Assembly: GCA_965224675.1 (NCBI GenBank)
Contig: CBDDAA010000002.1
Location: 2,046,001 to 2,110,000 of the forward strand
Direction of reading: 5' to 3'
Source: UBA7957 sp965224675
Lineage (GTDB): Bacteria; Pseudomonadota; Gammaproteobacteria; Granulosicoccales; Granulosicoccaceae
Length of the DNA stretch: 64,000 nucleotides
Of this stretch, positions 18,071 through 27,693 are shown one piece after another (the first letter of the stretch is position 1; every line of letters starts with the position of its first letter). The notes beneath the pieces were generated by a model. The model saw nothing but the letters and a program-made list of their open reading frames with translations, was not told the origin of the DNA and made no database searches. The translations under genes were made by a program, and so were the position numbers.

Positions 18071-19834
18071 ATGAAAATAAAGCACCTTCTTGTTTCCATA
18101 CTCCCCCTCGTTTTGAGTGCCTGCAATCCGGGCCAGCCCAGTGATGGTGCAGCCTCCGGAGATGAAAAATCCGTAAAAGGTTATGCCTCTGCATTGAGTA
18201 ATTCAGAATACGACAATTTGTCTGCGTTGCAAAAATATCAGGTTACCAACAAACTGCTCTCAACCTTATATAAAGGTATCTCCATCGATGAATTTTTTGA
18301 TGTCTCCCAAGGAATGGAAAACCTCAAACTTAAACAGAGCAGTAATTTTCTTCGAGATATACGAGTTAAGTTGGCTACCGATCTTGATGTGGAGACAAAA
18401 ACCCAAAAAGATCTGATTATTAAAGGCGACCCGGATGCTTTGGATATTACAGGAGCACCACAACCTATAGAGCCGAAGTATCGATTTGACAGTGCTCGTC
18501 CAAAACAAATGCCACTTGCAAGGATTTATGAATATCCACCAAGCCGGGATGGTTTTTCGCAATGGATGGCACTTCACCTGACTAACACTATTTTGTTTTC
18601 ACCTGCGGAAGAAATTGATAGTGCAGATGTTACCGATGTGCAGAATCTGTTCCGACGTTTGGATTTGTCTATTATGTCCGGAAATAGCGTTCGTTCGATA
18701 ATTGCAAGTCATCAGCGTTCTGTAGAGAATTGGCGGCGTTTTCGTTCCCCCGAAGATAATACTCGGGAAATGATCGAGATCTATCTTGGATTGTTTGATC
18801 GTGATGAAGATGTGCCACGTGCCTCTCAAGCTTGTAAAGATCTTTACCTGACTGATGAAGCCGCTGGATATAAGCTGGCGTTTACGGATTACCCAAATAC
18901 AGAACCACAACTTGTATTGGATGTTTATGTCACAAACTGCAACGATTTTTATGATGTTGTCGCGGCACACCCACTGGTCATTCCCCGTGTCACCAGTGTT
19001 TTGATTGACTATTTTTTTGCCAATCGCAGTTCTGAAGATCGCACCAAACTGGTTGAGTCGATTGCGAAAAGTGATCCGCAAACATTTGAAGATATATTTA
19101 CGGCGATCCTATTCTCCAGAGAGTATTTGCTGAATACAGAGAGGCCGAAGTCATTTGAGGAGAACTTTCTAAATACCGCAGCGAAAGTAAATTGGGATGC
19201 ACATAAAGATATTTTTTATAGCATGACCACGGGTAGAGGCAGCCTTCGCAGGACTGAATTGGCCGAGATGGGTTGGCCGACCATGTCACTGAAACTTGGC
19301 CGACTTGCTGGAATCCCACTTGATTCTCTTAGTTTTGCAAATTACCACAAAGCGCTGCGTGAATCGCTGTTGTTAGATAAATATCGTTGGGGTGTACCGC
19401 TCGGAGTGATTGCACCTGAAAGCCCTTGGCCGGAGCTGCCTGAACCATTGGCAGACGATGCGGATGCAGAGGAGCAGGCGCAATACCGAGAAGAACTAGC
19501 TAGCTATAATGTAGATTTAGCAACTTTGACCCCAGTGGAACGATTGCAATACGATCAGGATCTGGCTGAGTGGGAAGAGAAAATGGTCCTTTATCGAAAA
19601 GTTGAAGATTTGCCAATTGGACAATTTGTAGATTATCTATTTCTTTCGGTAGCAGATCGAAAATCATCTGATGTGGAAAAAGCGGGCCTGGTGACAATCA
19701 TCGACAATAATGGCTATTTAAAAACAATCGATAATGAGCGCTTTATATTGCCCTGGTATCGCGATGAAATTGCACAGTTGGTATTGGACTTCATATCACG
19801 TTTACCAGAAATCTATTATCTGAAAAAGACTTAG
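18071..19834 (+). CDS. DUF1800-like lipoprotein
   Basis: A 587-aa lipoprotein (lipobox L-S-A-C, Cys18) with a mostly helical, charged body. No motif gives a firm assignment. The pairing with a Tat-exported DUF1501-like protein 17 bases downstream is the arrangement typical of DUF1800-DUF1501 gene pairs, and segments such as F-L-N-T-A-A-K-V-N-W and M-G-W-P-T-M-S-L suggest a divergent DUF1800 protein. An acidic Pro/Asp/Glu-rich insert is visible at about residues 450-500. Function unknown, envelope-located. Confidence 0.55.
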   Translation: MKIKHLLVSILPLVLSACNPGQPSDGAASGDEKSVKGYASALSNSEYDNLSALQKYQVTNKLLSTLYKGISIDEFFDVSQGMENLKLKQSSNFLRDIRVKLATDLDVETKTQKDLIIKGDPDALDITGAPQPIEPKYRFDSARPKQMPLARIYEYPPSRDGFSQWMALHLTNTILFSPAEEIDSADVTDVQNLFRRLDLSIMSGNSVRSIIASHQRSVENWRRFRSPEDNTREMIEIYLGLFDRDEDVPRASQACKDLYLTDEAAGYKLAFTDYPNTEPQLVLDVYVTNCNDFYDVVAAHPLVIPRVTSVLIDYFFANRSSEDRTKLVESIAKSDPQTFEDIFTAILFSREYLLNTERPKSFEENFLNTAAKVNWDAHKDIFYSMTTGRGSLRRTELAEMGWPTMSLKLGRLAGIPLDSLSFANYHKALRESLLLDKYRWGVPLGVIAPESPWPELPEPLADDADAEEQAQYREELASYNVDLATLTPVERLQYDQDLAEWEEKMVLYRKVEDLPIGQFVDYLFLSVADRKSSDVEKAGLVTIIDNNGYLKTIDNERFILPWYRDEIAQLVLDFISRLPEIYYLKKT

Positions 19835-19851
19835 GCTGGGATTAAATTATT

Positions 19852-21351
19852 ATGAAAAGAAGAACATTTTTAAAATCGGCAGGCGCATTAGGTCTAACGG
19901 CTGTAGCACCGTCTTTTTTGACAAACAATGCATTTATTCGACACGCTAACGCAATGCCGGCACTAAACGAAGTGAATTATGTCGTACCTAATGTGCTACC
20001 GCAGGTGATTAATATATTCCTCTATGGCGGACCCTCTGAATTGGCGGGAAATCTGTTGAATATTGCTAATATAAACGCTAATTCTCAAACCGCTTATCCC
20101 GATGAATTGTTACGTTATGTAATAGATGATGACGGCCAGATTACAAAAAATGGTTTTTGGAATGATGCCGGTGGCGCAGCGATGGAGGATATGCTCAGCG
20201 CTGGAGATATGAGTATCTATCGAACCATTAACCGAAGGAAAAACAATACCAGGGCACACAGACCCAGTGTTTTCTCCAGCCAAAAAGGCACACTCGATAT
20301 TGAATCAGCAGCAGGGGTCGGCAGTACACTTGCCGCCGTATTAAATGCAAATCGTGCCCAACTTGATGGCTCTGCATTATTGGGTGGCAGAACGGTACTT
20401 GATTTGGTTTTACCTTTTATATCTTTTGAAGGAACCTCCACAGCATTTGCGCCAGACCCTGATAACCATTTACCCCTTCAGCTTAAAGGCTTAAGCCTCG
20501 ATGAAAATTTCGACAACCCCTATGGCCGAGGCAACAATGAGCATGATGCACAATTGCAGTCACTCATCGATCAGGTTGTTGGCTCAGTTGAGCGAACACG
20601 TTTCGAGAAGGTGGTTGAAGGCTTTGACCTGCGACGTAATATGGAAGCGCTGATAGGAAACCTTCAAGCCGCTGCTGACAGAGCTTTGCCAGTCGTGCCG
20701 GGTAATGGAGTAGACCCGGATATTGACCCGGCAACCCGTGAACTACAGTACCCCGATAACAATAACTACAGTGGCCGCATTAAGGCAGCTGTGACATTGG
20801 CAATACAAAATCCAGATTCCCTGTTTATTACTGTTGGTGGTGGGTTGGGTGGTTGGGATGATCACAATTCAGCGATGCAGCGATACATTCCGCGCATGAA
20901 TGATTTAATGGAAGCACTACGTGTCGCGACCAAACATATTCGGTATTCAGATAGCAGTTTTGGTGGAGCGCGTAAAACAGATAACATTATAATTAATGTG
21001 CATGGGGACTTTGGTCGCAATGTAAATCTGAATAACTCAGAAGGCTGGGATCATGGTAATAACCAAAATCTGTATACCTTCGGCGGCGCGGCAGTTCGAC
21101 CGGGTGGATCAAATGCGCTAGGCAAGGTTGTTGGAAAAACCGAAACCTTTGGTCCGGCTAAACAGAATAGACAGTATACTGCTCCCAGGGGTGATAGTTA
21201 TGAAGCAGAACCTATGTCTATCGCCTCCAGTGTTTATCAGTATTTTGGTGTACAAAATCCGCAAGTTCTGAATCGGGATAATGATATGAACCCAACAGGT
21301 GATGCTGCTATTAATGAGCAGGTCGCTGGGGAGCCGCCTTTGTATGGTTAA
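19852..21351 (+). CDS. Tat-exported DUF1501-like protein
   Basis: A 499-aa protein starting with a twin-arginine signal (R-R-T-F-L-K-S-A-G-A-L-G-L, then A-N-A near residue 34). Body features recall DUF1501/alkaline-phosphatase-like exported proteins: V-I-N-I-F-L-Y-G-G-P-S-E-L early, a V-G-G-G-L-G-G-W-D-D-H-N segment (about 325-336) and N-V-H-G-D-F-G-R-N followed by G-W-D-H-G-N-N, with Asp/His residues placed like metal ligands. It is co-transcribed with the preceding lipoprotein. Its substrate and role are unknown. Confidence 0.7.
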   Translation: MKRRTFLKSAGALGLTAVAPSFLTNNAFIRHANAMPALNEVNYVVPNVLPQVINIFLYGGPSELAGNLLNIANINANSQTAYPDELLRYVIDDDGQITKNGFWNDAGGAAMEDMLSAGDMSIYRTINRRKNNTRAHRPSVFSSQKGTLDIESAAGVGSTLAAVLNANRAQLDGSALLGGRTVLDLVLPFISFEGTSTAFAPDPDNHLPLQLKGLSLDENFDNPYGRGNNEHDAQLQSLIDQVVGSVERTRFEKVVEGFDLRRNMEALIGNLQAAADRALPVVPGNGVDPDIDPATRELQYPDNNNYSGRIKAAVTLAIQNPDSLFITVGGGLGGWDDHNSAMQRYIPRMNDLMEALRVATKHIRYSDSSFGGARKTDNIIINVHGDFGRNVNLNNSEGWDHGNNQNLYTFGGAAVRPGGSNALGKVVGKTETFGPAKQNRQYTAPRGDSYEAEPMSIASSVYQYFGVQNPQVLNRDNDMNPTGDAAINEQVAGEPPLYG

Positions 21352-21427
21352 TCAATAGCTACATAGGAGCTTATGCGTCGGGCATGAAACACAAATTATC
21401 TATCTTGCATTTGCAGTAGTTGAATGA

Positions 21428-21853
21428 TTACGGACCATGTAGTCGTGCTTCGGCCAGTGCGTTTGAAAGATCGTCGAAGGCTGCAGCTAAAGCAACTAAT
21501 AACTCAGGTGTGGCATCATCGAACATGATATCTTCCACCGCCTGCAGCATACATTTTCGCAATGGTGAGAAACACTCGCGTTTAAGTTGAAGACAGCGAT
21601 TGCGTTTCGCAGTATGAATAATTCTTGACATACTGGAAATTGAATTCTGGGTGCAAGGCTTACTAAATGTACTCAGTAATGTAGCAAACAATAATGGATG
21701 TAGTTTACGTGATTGGGAGAAAAGTGAAATATATTGAGGGTATTCTCTGAAAAACAGGTCATACATTCTGTAGGTAATATCTTCTGAATTCTCACCCAGA
21801 TAATAGTGAGCCTGATCCAAAACGTACTTGTTCAGTTGTGACAGCATTCTCAT
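21428..21853 (-). CDS. Globin-fold protein, probably without normal proximal His
   Basis: A 141-aa all-helical protein. The stretch I-T-Y-R-M-Y-D-L-F-F-R-E-Y-P-Q-Y-I-S-L-F matches helices A-C of bacterial flavohaemoglobin-type globins (F-Y-x-x-x-F-x-x-x-P-x-x-x-x-x-F). In the F-helix region, where K-H supplies the haem-binding His, this protein reads R-I-I-H-T-A-K-R-N-R, so Arg falls at that place; a His three residues earlier is the only candidate. It may be a haem-free globin-type sensor. It sits opposite the TPR regulator across a 156-base divergent gap, which hints at a common circuit. Confidence 0.55.
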   Translation of the reverse strand: MRMLSQLNKYVLDQAHYYLGENSEDITYRMYDLFFREYPQYISLFSQSRKLHPLLFATLLSTFSKPCTQNSISSMSRIIHTAKRNRCLQLKRECFSPLRKCMLQAVEDIMFDDATPELLVALAAAFDDLSNALAEARLHGP

Positions 21854-22009
21854 TCACTTGTAAATGTAAATTATTGTAAATCGCCCTCCTTGTGGGTAGT
21901 TACTCCGTACTGTCTTTACAATAGGATACATTTACTAAAATTAATAGGTTAACTCATGTTATTAACACGTTAACCCAACCCATTTGTGAATGAGACATGA
22001 GAACGAGGG

Positions 22010-23791
22010 ATGATTCAACTATCAGACGCTGAAATTTTGTACGCACTTGAGCGGATTCTGAAAAGCGAAACATTCACAAACTCTAACCGTCTACAGGCAT
22101 TTTTACGCTATGTTGTTGTTGAAACCTTATCGGGTAGGGAGCGTTCACTCAAGGCGTATACTATTGCGACGGAGGTTTTTGGACGAACAAATGATTTTGA
22201 CCCGCAAACAGACTCCATTGTACGGGTTCAAGCGAGAAATCTAAGGCAACATCTTGAGCAATACTATGCTGCTGAAGGCAAGGATGACCCCGTTATAATT
22301 AAAATCCCCAGCGGTCACTATGTCCCGCAATTTCAGTCGATGACCAGAGAATTGGTTCGCGAGAATAGAGATAGCATAGAGCATAAGAATACATTTAATC
22401 AACCAAAGTCGATTGTTAATCACCCCGTCATTGCGGTTTTATTGATTGGTTTTGCAATTTTTTTGATAGCTCTGCTGGGCCGCTATGCAACTGAAGCAGA
22501 TTCTGTGAGCATTGCAGCCTCATTCGTACGGCACGAAAATCAGCAAAGTAATGAATATGGTGCTCACCCATCTATGGGACCATCGCTCGCCATATTGACA
22601 TTTCAAAATTCATCAACTGATGATCCGCTTAGCTCAGTTAATTTAGAGGGGTTGTCATTAGCAATTACGGAGGAAATCAGCCGTTTCAAGGATTTGTATA
22701 TTCTGGGACACACGGGTGTCGGGCGCCTACAAAACTATCAGGATGCACAAAACCTTGGGATTGATTATGCTTTATCCGGTGCTGCCGGTATACATGATGG
22801 TCACCTCAATGTGTTTATACAGCTGGTAGATGTTTCTACACGCCAGGTTCTCTGGTCGAAAAGCTTTCAACACTTATTAGATATTGGCAAAACCTATGAG
22901 TTGCAGCGTGAAATTGCAAGGTCAGTCGCTATAACTGTGGGCCAACCCTATGGCGTAATAAATCGTTGGGAGGCACGCAAAATTGCCCAACTAACGGATG
23001 CTGAACTTAATTCCTACCAATGTCTGCTGGGTTATTACGGCTATAGTGAAAAAGAGAGTCGCAGCCTGCATTTAAAGTTGCGCAGTTGTCTGGAGAATTC
23101 CACTCAACGTGACCCTTCTTATGCGCGGATTTGGGCCGTGTTATCCTGGCTTTATGGCGATGAAGTCCGGCACGGATACAACTCATTGCCCAAATCTCGA
23201 GAACGGGCTCTAGAAGCTGCACTAAAAGCCGTAGATCTGGATCCTTATGACGCATTTAATCATCAATACCTTGCTAATGCCTATAGTCTACAAGGCAATA
23301 TTCGGGAAGCGAAAGAGCATATTGACAGTGCACTGATATTGAACCCCAATGACAGTGATGTATTGGCCGATGCCGCCTGGAACTACACGTTATTTGAGCA
23401 ATGGGATAAAGCTGAAACGTTGATTAAAAGGGCCATGGCACTTAATCCGAGTAATCCTCCCTGGTATCACCTTGCAATATTGTACATCAATCTGGCACGT
23501 CACGATTACGCGGAAGCATTTAATGATGCAAAGTCCATGATTCGACCGGGTAACAATCAGGCGCAGTTACTAATAACTTCTGTTGCAGCACTGGCCGATA
23601 ATGTTGAGCAGGCGCATCAACATGCCGAGATACTTCGCAGTGAATTCCCCGCGACCTTGATTAATCCAGAGGAATTTTTGCGTAATATGCTGATTCCTGA
23701 AGCGCTCGTAAATGAGTTATTGAAAGGACTCAGCAAAGCAGGGATAGATACTTTGAAAGAGGGTAACGCTAAATCCATTCCAGGTAATTAA
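22010..23791 (+). CDS. Membrane-anchored regulator: DNA-binding-like N-terminus, TolB-N/FlgO-like domain, TPR
   Basis: A 593-aa protein. Residues 1-110 match the N-terminal module often found in front of adenylate-cyclase or TPR proteins (R-L-Q-A-F-L-R-Y-V-V, S-L-K-A-Y-T-I-A-T-E-V-F-G-R, D-S-I-V-R-V-Q-A-R-N-L-R), thought to bind DNA. One membrane helix follows (about 139-160), then a periplasmic domain like the TolB N-terminal/FlgO fold (S-L-A-I-L-T-F-Q-N, about 197-205) and TPR repeats from about 400 on. The layout is that of a CadC-style one-component regulator. Target genes unknown. Confidence 0.75.
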   Translation: MIQLSDAEILYALERILKSETFTNSNRLQAFLRYVVVETLSGRERSLKAYTIATEVFGRTNDFDPQTDSIVRVQARNLRQHLEQYYAAEGKDDPVIIKIPSGHYVPQFQSMTRELVRENRDSIEHKNTFNQPKSIVNHPVIAVLLIGFAIFLIALLGRYATEADSVSIAASFVRHENQQSNEYGAHPSMGPSLAILTFQNSSTDDPLSSVNLEGLSLAITEEISRFKDLYILGHTGVGRLQNYQDAQNLGIDYALSGAAGIHDGHLNVFIQLVDVSTRQVLWSKSFQHLLDIGKTYELQREIARSVAITVGQPYGVINRWEARKIAQLTDAELNSYQCLLGYYGYSEKESRSLHLKLRSCLENSTQRDPSYARIWAVLSWLYGDEVRHGYNSLPKSRERALEAALKAVDLDPYDAFNHQYLANAYSLQGNIREAKEHIDSALILNPNDSDVLADAAWNYTLFEQWDKAETLIKRAMALNPSNPPWYHLAILYINLARHDYAEAFNDAKSMIRPGNNQAQLLITSVAALADNVEQAHQHAEILRSEFPATLINPEEFLRNMLIPEALVNELLKGLSKAGIDTLKEGNAKSIPGN

Positions 23792-23827
23792 ATCAAAATC
23801 GAAAATAATATTCACACCTGCTATATT

Positions 23828-23913
23828 AGGGCCTGTCATCAATTACGCCGTACGCCCTGCCTGGAGGATTTTCAGTCACAACAGAGCGCACGGGGTAATT
23901 GATGACAGGCCCT
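23828..23913. repeat. Short palindromic repeat element (86 bp)
   Basis: Perfect 19-bp inverted repeats (AGGGCCTGTCATCAATTAC and its complement) enclose 48 bases, and pairing continues imperfectly inward. It lies downstream of the TPR regulator and can also act as its terminator. The ends resemble those of the element at 35787-35860, so both seem to be copies of one family of non-autonomous or REP-like repeats. Confidence 0.75.
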
Positions 23914-23951
23914 GGAATTGGCCTGTTATTTAATCGAGGGGCGGTTCAAAA

Positions 23952-25622
23952 ATGGATATACTTTTTACGATTACATTATTTCTTCTGCTACACACTTCTT
24001 CAACCTTCGCTGATAAAACCGATGTTGGCATAGCCACTGCTCACCCGCTGGCGACTGATGCAGGTTATGAAATATTGCAGCAAGGCGGAAACGCATTTGA
24101 TGCAGCAGTAGCAATAAGCGCGGTACTGGCAGTTGTCGAACCCTATAGTTCAGGATTGGGAGGCGGCGGCTTTTGGCTCTTGCATACTGCGAACGATAGA
24201 CAGGATATCATGCTCGATGGTAGAGAGCGCGCTCCTGGATCAGCGACTGCTGATATGTATCTGGACGGCGATGGTAATGTGATTCCTCAACGATCAATAA
24301 ACGGTGCCTTAGCCGCTGCAATTCCTGGTGAACCTGCCGCACTTGTCTGGTTGGCGGAACAGCATGGTAATTTGCCTCTATCAAAAACCCTTCAGGCAGC
24401 GATAGTGCTGGCAAGGGACGGATTCACCGTTGATGCATTTTACCAAAAAATGCTGGGCTTTCGGCTAGAGGCATTAAGGCGGTCTCCCGCCGCAGCCCGG
24501 ACTTTCTTGAAAGAGAACGAGATTCCCGAGTTAGGCTATTTAATTAAACAGGTCAATTTGGCTCATACTCTTGAGTTGATTGCAAAATTTGGTCGAGCGG
24601 GATTCTACCAGGGAGAGGTGGCAGAAAAACTACTGCAAGGCGTACAGGATGCAGGGGGGATCTGGACTAAAGCTGATCTGGAAAATTATCGCATTAAGCT
24701 GCGTCAGCCCATTAAAACAACTTACAACGGAATGCACATTACTTCGGCGGCATTGCCTTCTTCAGGAGGCATCGTACTCAGTGAGATATTCAATATTCTA
24801 TCCGTTTATCCATTAGATAAAATGGATCGTGCGGGCCGCATTCATCTTATTAGCGAAGCGATGCGTAGAGCTTACCGCGATCGTGCGGAATTTATGGGTG
24901 ACAGCGACTTTGTTGATGTTCCCGTAGCATTATTGACCGATCCAACTTATGCGAGCGGTTTGCGCCAATCAATACGTAAAGACAAAGCAACACCCAGTGA
25001 CACTTTAGCCCCTACCTGGCGAGAACAAAAAAAATCGGCGGATACCACTCATTTTTCTATAGTTGACCAACAAGGTAATCGAGTCGCAGCAACCTTATCA
25101 ATCAACTATCCGTTTGGATCCTGTTTTATGCCAGAGGGTACAGGTATTTTATTGAATGATGAGATGGATGATTTCTCTGCAAAACCCGGTACGCCAAATG
25201 TTTATGGTTTGGTGGGCGCAAAAGCCAATGCAATTGCACCCGATAAACGAATGTTATCAAGTATGTCACCCACCTTCCTTGAAACTGATGACCGATTAGC
25301 CGTCATTGGTACACCTGGAGGCAGTCGAATTATTACCATGGTACTGCTTGCAAGTCTTGCGTTTAAAGAAGGTAAAACTGCCGAGCAAATAGTCGATTTG
25401 CCTCGCTTCCATCATCAATATCTGCCGGATCATATTCAATATGAAGCAGAGGCTTTTGATCCCGCAGTTGTACAGTCTTTAGCGCAACGCGGGCATCAGT
25501 TAAAGGCGAATAAGGGCACTTGGGGCAATATGCAGATTGTTATTAAAGATAAAAAAACAGCGGTTATGTCAGCAGCTTCAGATAAAAGAGGCATAGGTAA
25601 AGCGATGCCTTTAAAAAAGTAA
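23952..25622 (+). CDS. ggt: Gamma-glutamyltranspeptidase
   Basis: A 556-aa periplasmic Ntn-hydrolase proenzyme that cleaves glutathione and other gamma-glutamyl compounds. A Sec signal (about residues 1-20) is followed by the large-subunit signature G-G-N-A-F-D-A-A-V-A and G-L-G-G-G-G-F-W. The autoprocessing site is D-T-T-H-F-S at residues 364-369, with the nucleophilic Thr (365) becoming the N-terminus of the small subunit; S-S-M-S-P-T and G-T-P-G-G-S-R-I complete the active site. Length is typical. The thioredoxin-like gene follows 96 bases later on the same strand. Confidence 0.95.
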   Translation: MDILFTITLFLLLHTSSTFADKTDVGIATAHPLATDAGYEILQQGGNAFDAAVAISAVLAVVEPYSSGLGGGGFWLLHTANDRQDIMLDGRERAPGSATADMYLDGDGNVIPQRSINGALAAAIPGEPAALVWLAEQHGNLPLSKTLQAAIVLARDGFTVDAFYQKMLGFRLEALRRSPAAARTFLKENEIPELGYLIKQVNLAHTLELIAKFGRAGFYQGEVAEKLLQGVQDAGGIWTKADLENYRIKLRQPIKTTYNGMHITSAALPSSGGIVLSEIFNILSVYPLDKMDRAGRIHLISEAMRRAYRDRAEFMGDSDFVDVPVALLTDPTYASGLRQSIRKDKATPSDTLAPTWREQKKSADTTHFSIVDQQGNRVAATLSINYPFGSCFMPEGTGILLNDEMDDFSAKPGTPNVYGLVGAKANAIAPDKRMLSSMSPTFLETDDRLAVIGTPGGSRIITMVLLASLAFKEGKTAEQIVDLPRFHHQYLPDHIQYEAEAFDPAVVQSLAQRGHQLKANKGTWGNMQIVIKDKKTAVMSAASDKRGIGKAMPLKK

Positions 25623-25718
25623 TCAATAAGGGGTGACTTATGCATGCGGTCGTTAAGATTGAACCTATTTACAAGCAATCAGTCAGACGATGAAGATATT
25701 ACCTTTGGAATCAGATAA

Positions 25719-26201
25719 ATGAGAATATTTTCGATAGCAGCCCTTTTTTTCGCTTTTTCGTTACACGCCTTTGCTGATACGGGACAGGTACTGAAAGTTG
25801 TCGGGGGCGGTGCTTCGTCATTACAACAGCATATGGAAAAGGGCAAGTGGACGGTTGTGATGATTTGGGCAAATGATTGTCATGTTTGCAACCAAGAAGC
25901 AGGGAAGTATTCCGCCTTCCATACTGCGCATGCTAAAAAAGACGCTAAAATAATTGGCATATCACTTGACGGGTCAGAAGAAATTGCCAAGAGTTTTGTG
26001 GATAGACACAACCTCAATTACCCAAATTTGGTGGGTGATGTTGAGCAAGTGGCCAGTTTATACCAGTCTGAGACAGGAGAAGCGTTCCGCGCAACGCCTA
26101 CCTTTATGCTCTATGACCCCAACGGTGAGTTGAAAGCCGCGCAACCCGGTGGGGTGCCGCCTGAGGTGATTGAGAAGTTTATCAATAAATCGCCAGGTTA
26201 A
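25719..26201 (+). CDS. Periplasmic thioredoxin-like protein
   Basis: A 160-aa exported protein with a signal peptide (about residues 1-19, ending H-A-F-A) and a TlpA/AhpC-type thioredoxin fold. The redox motif is N-D-C-H-V-C, so the Trp-Cys-Gly-Pro-Cys of classical members is replaced by a Cys-His-Val-Cys centre. R-A-T-P-T-F supplies the cis-proline loop. It may act in periplasmic thiol chemistry with the glutathione-cleaving Ggt encoded upstream, which is inference from position. The convergent acyltransferase gene ends two bases away. Confidence 0.85.
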   Translation: MRIFSIAALFFAFSLHAFADTGQVLKVVGGGASSLQQHMEKGKWTVVMIWANDCHVCNQEAGKYSAFHTAHAKKDAKIIGISLDGSEEIAKSFVDRHNLNYPNLVGDVEQVASLYQSETGEAFRATPTFMLYDPNGELKAAQPGGVPPEVIEKFINKSPG

Positions 26202-26203
26202 GG

Positions 26204-27601
26204 CTACAACCAGTGGTTGATGGAATTGGCGTAATATCGAAGTAAATCGATTGACTCTGCGCTTTCTCTGTAAAGATTGTCTTGCAATTGCACAAACTCT
26301 CGGCCAGCTAGCATATCCAGTGCTGCTGTTAGTACTCGCTCACACGCTGCGTCAGATATATCAATCGGTGCGCCTGATAATTTGAGTTGAGCAATTCGCT
26401 GAGCAGCCTTTGATTTAAGCTCAAGAGCGCTGCTCCATCGTCCTTGCTGAGCCAGTAGCACCTCACACATCAGTGCCACTGGCAATACGGGAATAACGTC
26501 CTTGATTGACTGCATTAAGCTTTCGGCAAGCTCTGCGACACAGCGTATACGCTCTTCTTTAGACATCTCACTAAAGTTGCTTTCCTCGTTATTGCAAAAT
26601 TGCTCTGCGTAAACAGGTTTGCCAAAGTTGACACTGGCATATCCGAATCTCCTCCAGCGTTTTTTGCGTTGCATCAGTATTGTTTTGAAAAAGAACGAGA
26701 CACTGGTTTTTATTACAAACCAGCGACTACGCTTCTCAACATTTGAGTCCAGCTTTCTTACCAGAGACTTGTCTTCAATAACGCGGTCATAGTTGATGCC
26801 AACAGGAACAAATACGACATTTCGATCGATGCCGGGATGATAATCACGCATCATGTAGTCCAGAAAACCCAGCTTTGGTTCTCGAATCATGCCATCTCGT
26901 GTTAATCCACCTTCCGGAAAAACAGCCTGACATACACCTGCACGAGTTGCCAGATTGACATAACGTTCCAATACTCTTCTATACAGCGTATTTCCAGAAT
27001 TTCGACGTACAAAAAAAGCACCCATCGACTTGATCAGTGTTTGCAATGGCCAGATACGTGCCCATTCACCTACAGCATAAGACAAGGCTGTGCGTTCAGC
27101 AGCGAGAAACGAAACCAGAATGTAGTCCATATTGCTGCGATGGTTCATCACAAAGACGACACTGGTATTTTCAGGTATCTGCTTTAACTCATTCTCATCG
27201 AAATAACCCACGCGAATTCGATAAAGTAAGCGGGCAATTTTTTTTGATATCCAATAACCAAAGCGAAAATAAACATAAGCATTGAAAGTAGGCGCAATTT
27301 CATTGGCATATTTAATCGCTTTGGCATGGGCCATTTCAGAAGGCATGTCGTGCTCGACGGCATAGTCCCGAATTTCTTCCACGACCTTATCATCGAATAC
27401 AAGTTGATCAATTAATGCTTGTTTACGGGTAAGCTGAAACGGCCGGATTTCAATATCCAGTCGTGTATTGATCTCTTCTATTACCCGGTTAACCCGGCGT
27501 TTTAGATACCAGCGCATTCCGGGTAGTAATATGCGATCTAAAACCATTATTGCGGAAAATATCAGCAATAAGATAAATAGCCAGAGCGGTAAGGTGATCA
27601 T
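26204..27601 (-). CDS. PlsC/PlsB-type glycerophospholipid acyltransferase
   Basis: A 465-aa membrane-associated acyltransferase. An N-terminal hydrophobic helix (about residues 3-22) precedes the catalytic N-H-R-S-N-M-D box (the HX4D motif, about 151-157). The V-F-P-E-G-G-L-T-R-D-G box (substrate phosphate binding) and V-F-V-P-V-G-I-N-Y-D follow. The protein is longer than a plain PlsC (about 240 aa) and has a C-terminal helical extension as in PlsB-like glycerol-3-phosphate acyltransferases. It should acylate glycerol-3-phosphate or lysophosphatidate at the inner membrane. Monocistronic. Confidence 0.85.
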   Translation of the reverse strand: MITLPLWLFILLLIFSAIMVLDRILLPGMRWYLKRRVNRVIEEINTRLDIEIRPFQLTRKQALIDQLVFDDKVVEEIRDYAVEHDMPSEMAHAKAIKYANEIAPTFNAYVYFRFGYWISKKIARLLYRIRVGYFDENELKQIPENTSVVFVMNHRSNMDYILVSFLAAERTALSYAVGEWARIWPLQTLIKSMGAFFVRRNSGNTLYRRVLERYVNLATRAGVCQAVFPEGGLTRDGMIREPKLGFLDYMMRDYHPGIDRNVVFVPVGINYDRVIEDKSLVRKLDSNVEKRSRWFVIKTSVSFFFKTILMQRKKRWRRFGYASVNFGKPVYAEQFCNNEESNFSEMSKEERIRCVAELAESLMQSIKDVIPVLPVALMCEVLLAQQGRWSSALELKSKAAQRIAQLKLSGAPIDISDAACERVLTAALDMLAGREFVQLQDNLYRESAESIDLLRYYANSINHWL

Positions 27602-27693
27602 ATGCTAAAATGCCTTTTTAGAGTGCAGCAAAAACCGAAGTCTTTATATACATTCAGCATGATATGGAAATTGATGTCAACCTCACAGTTCTT

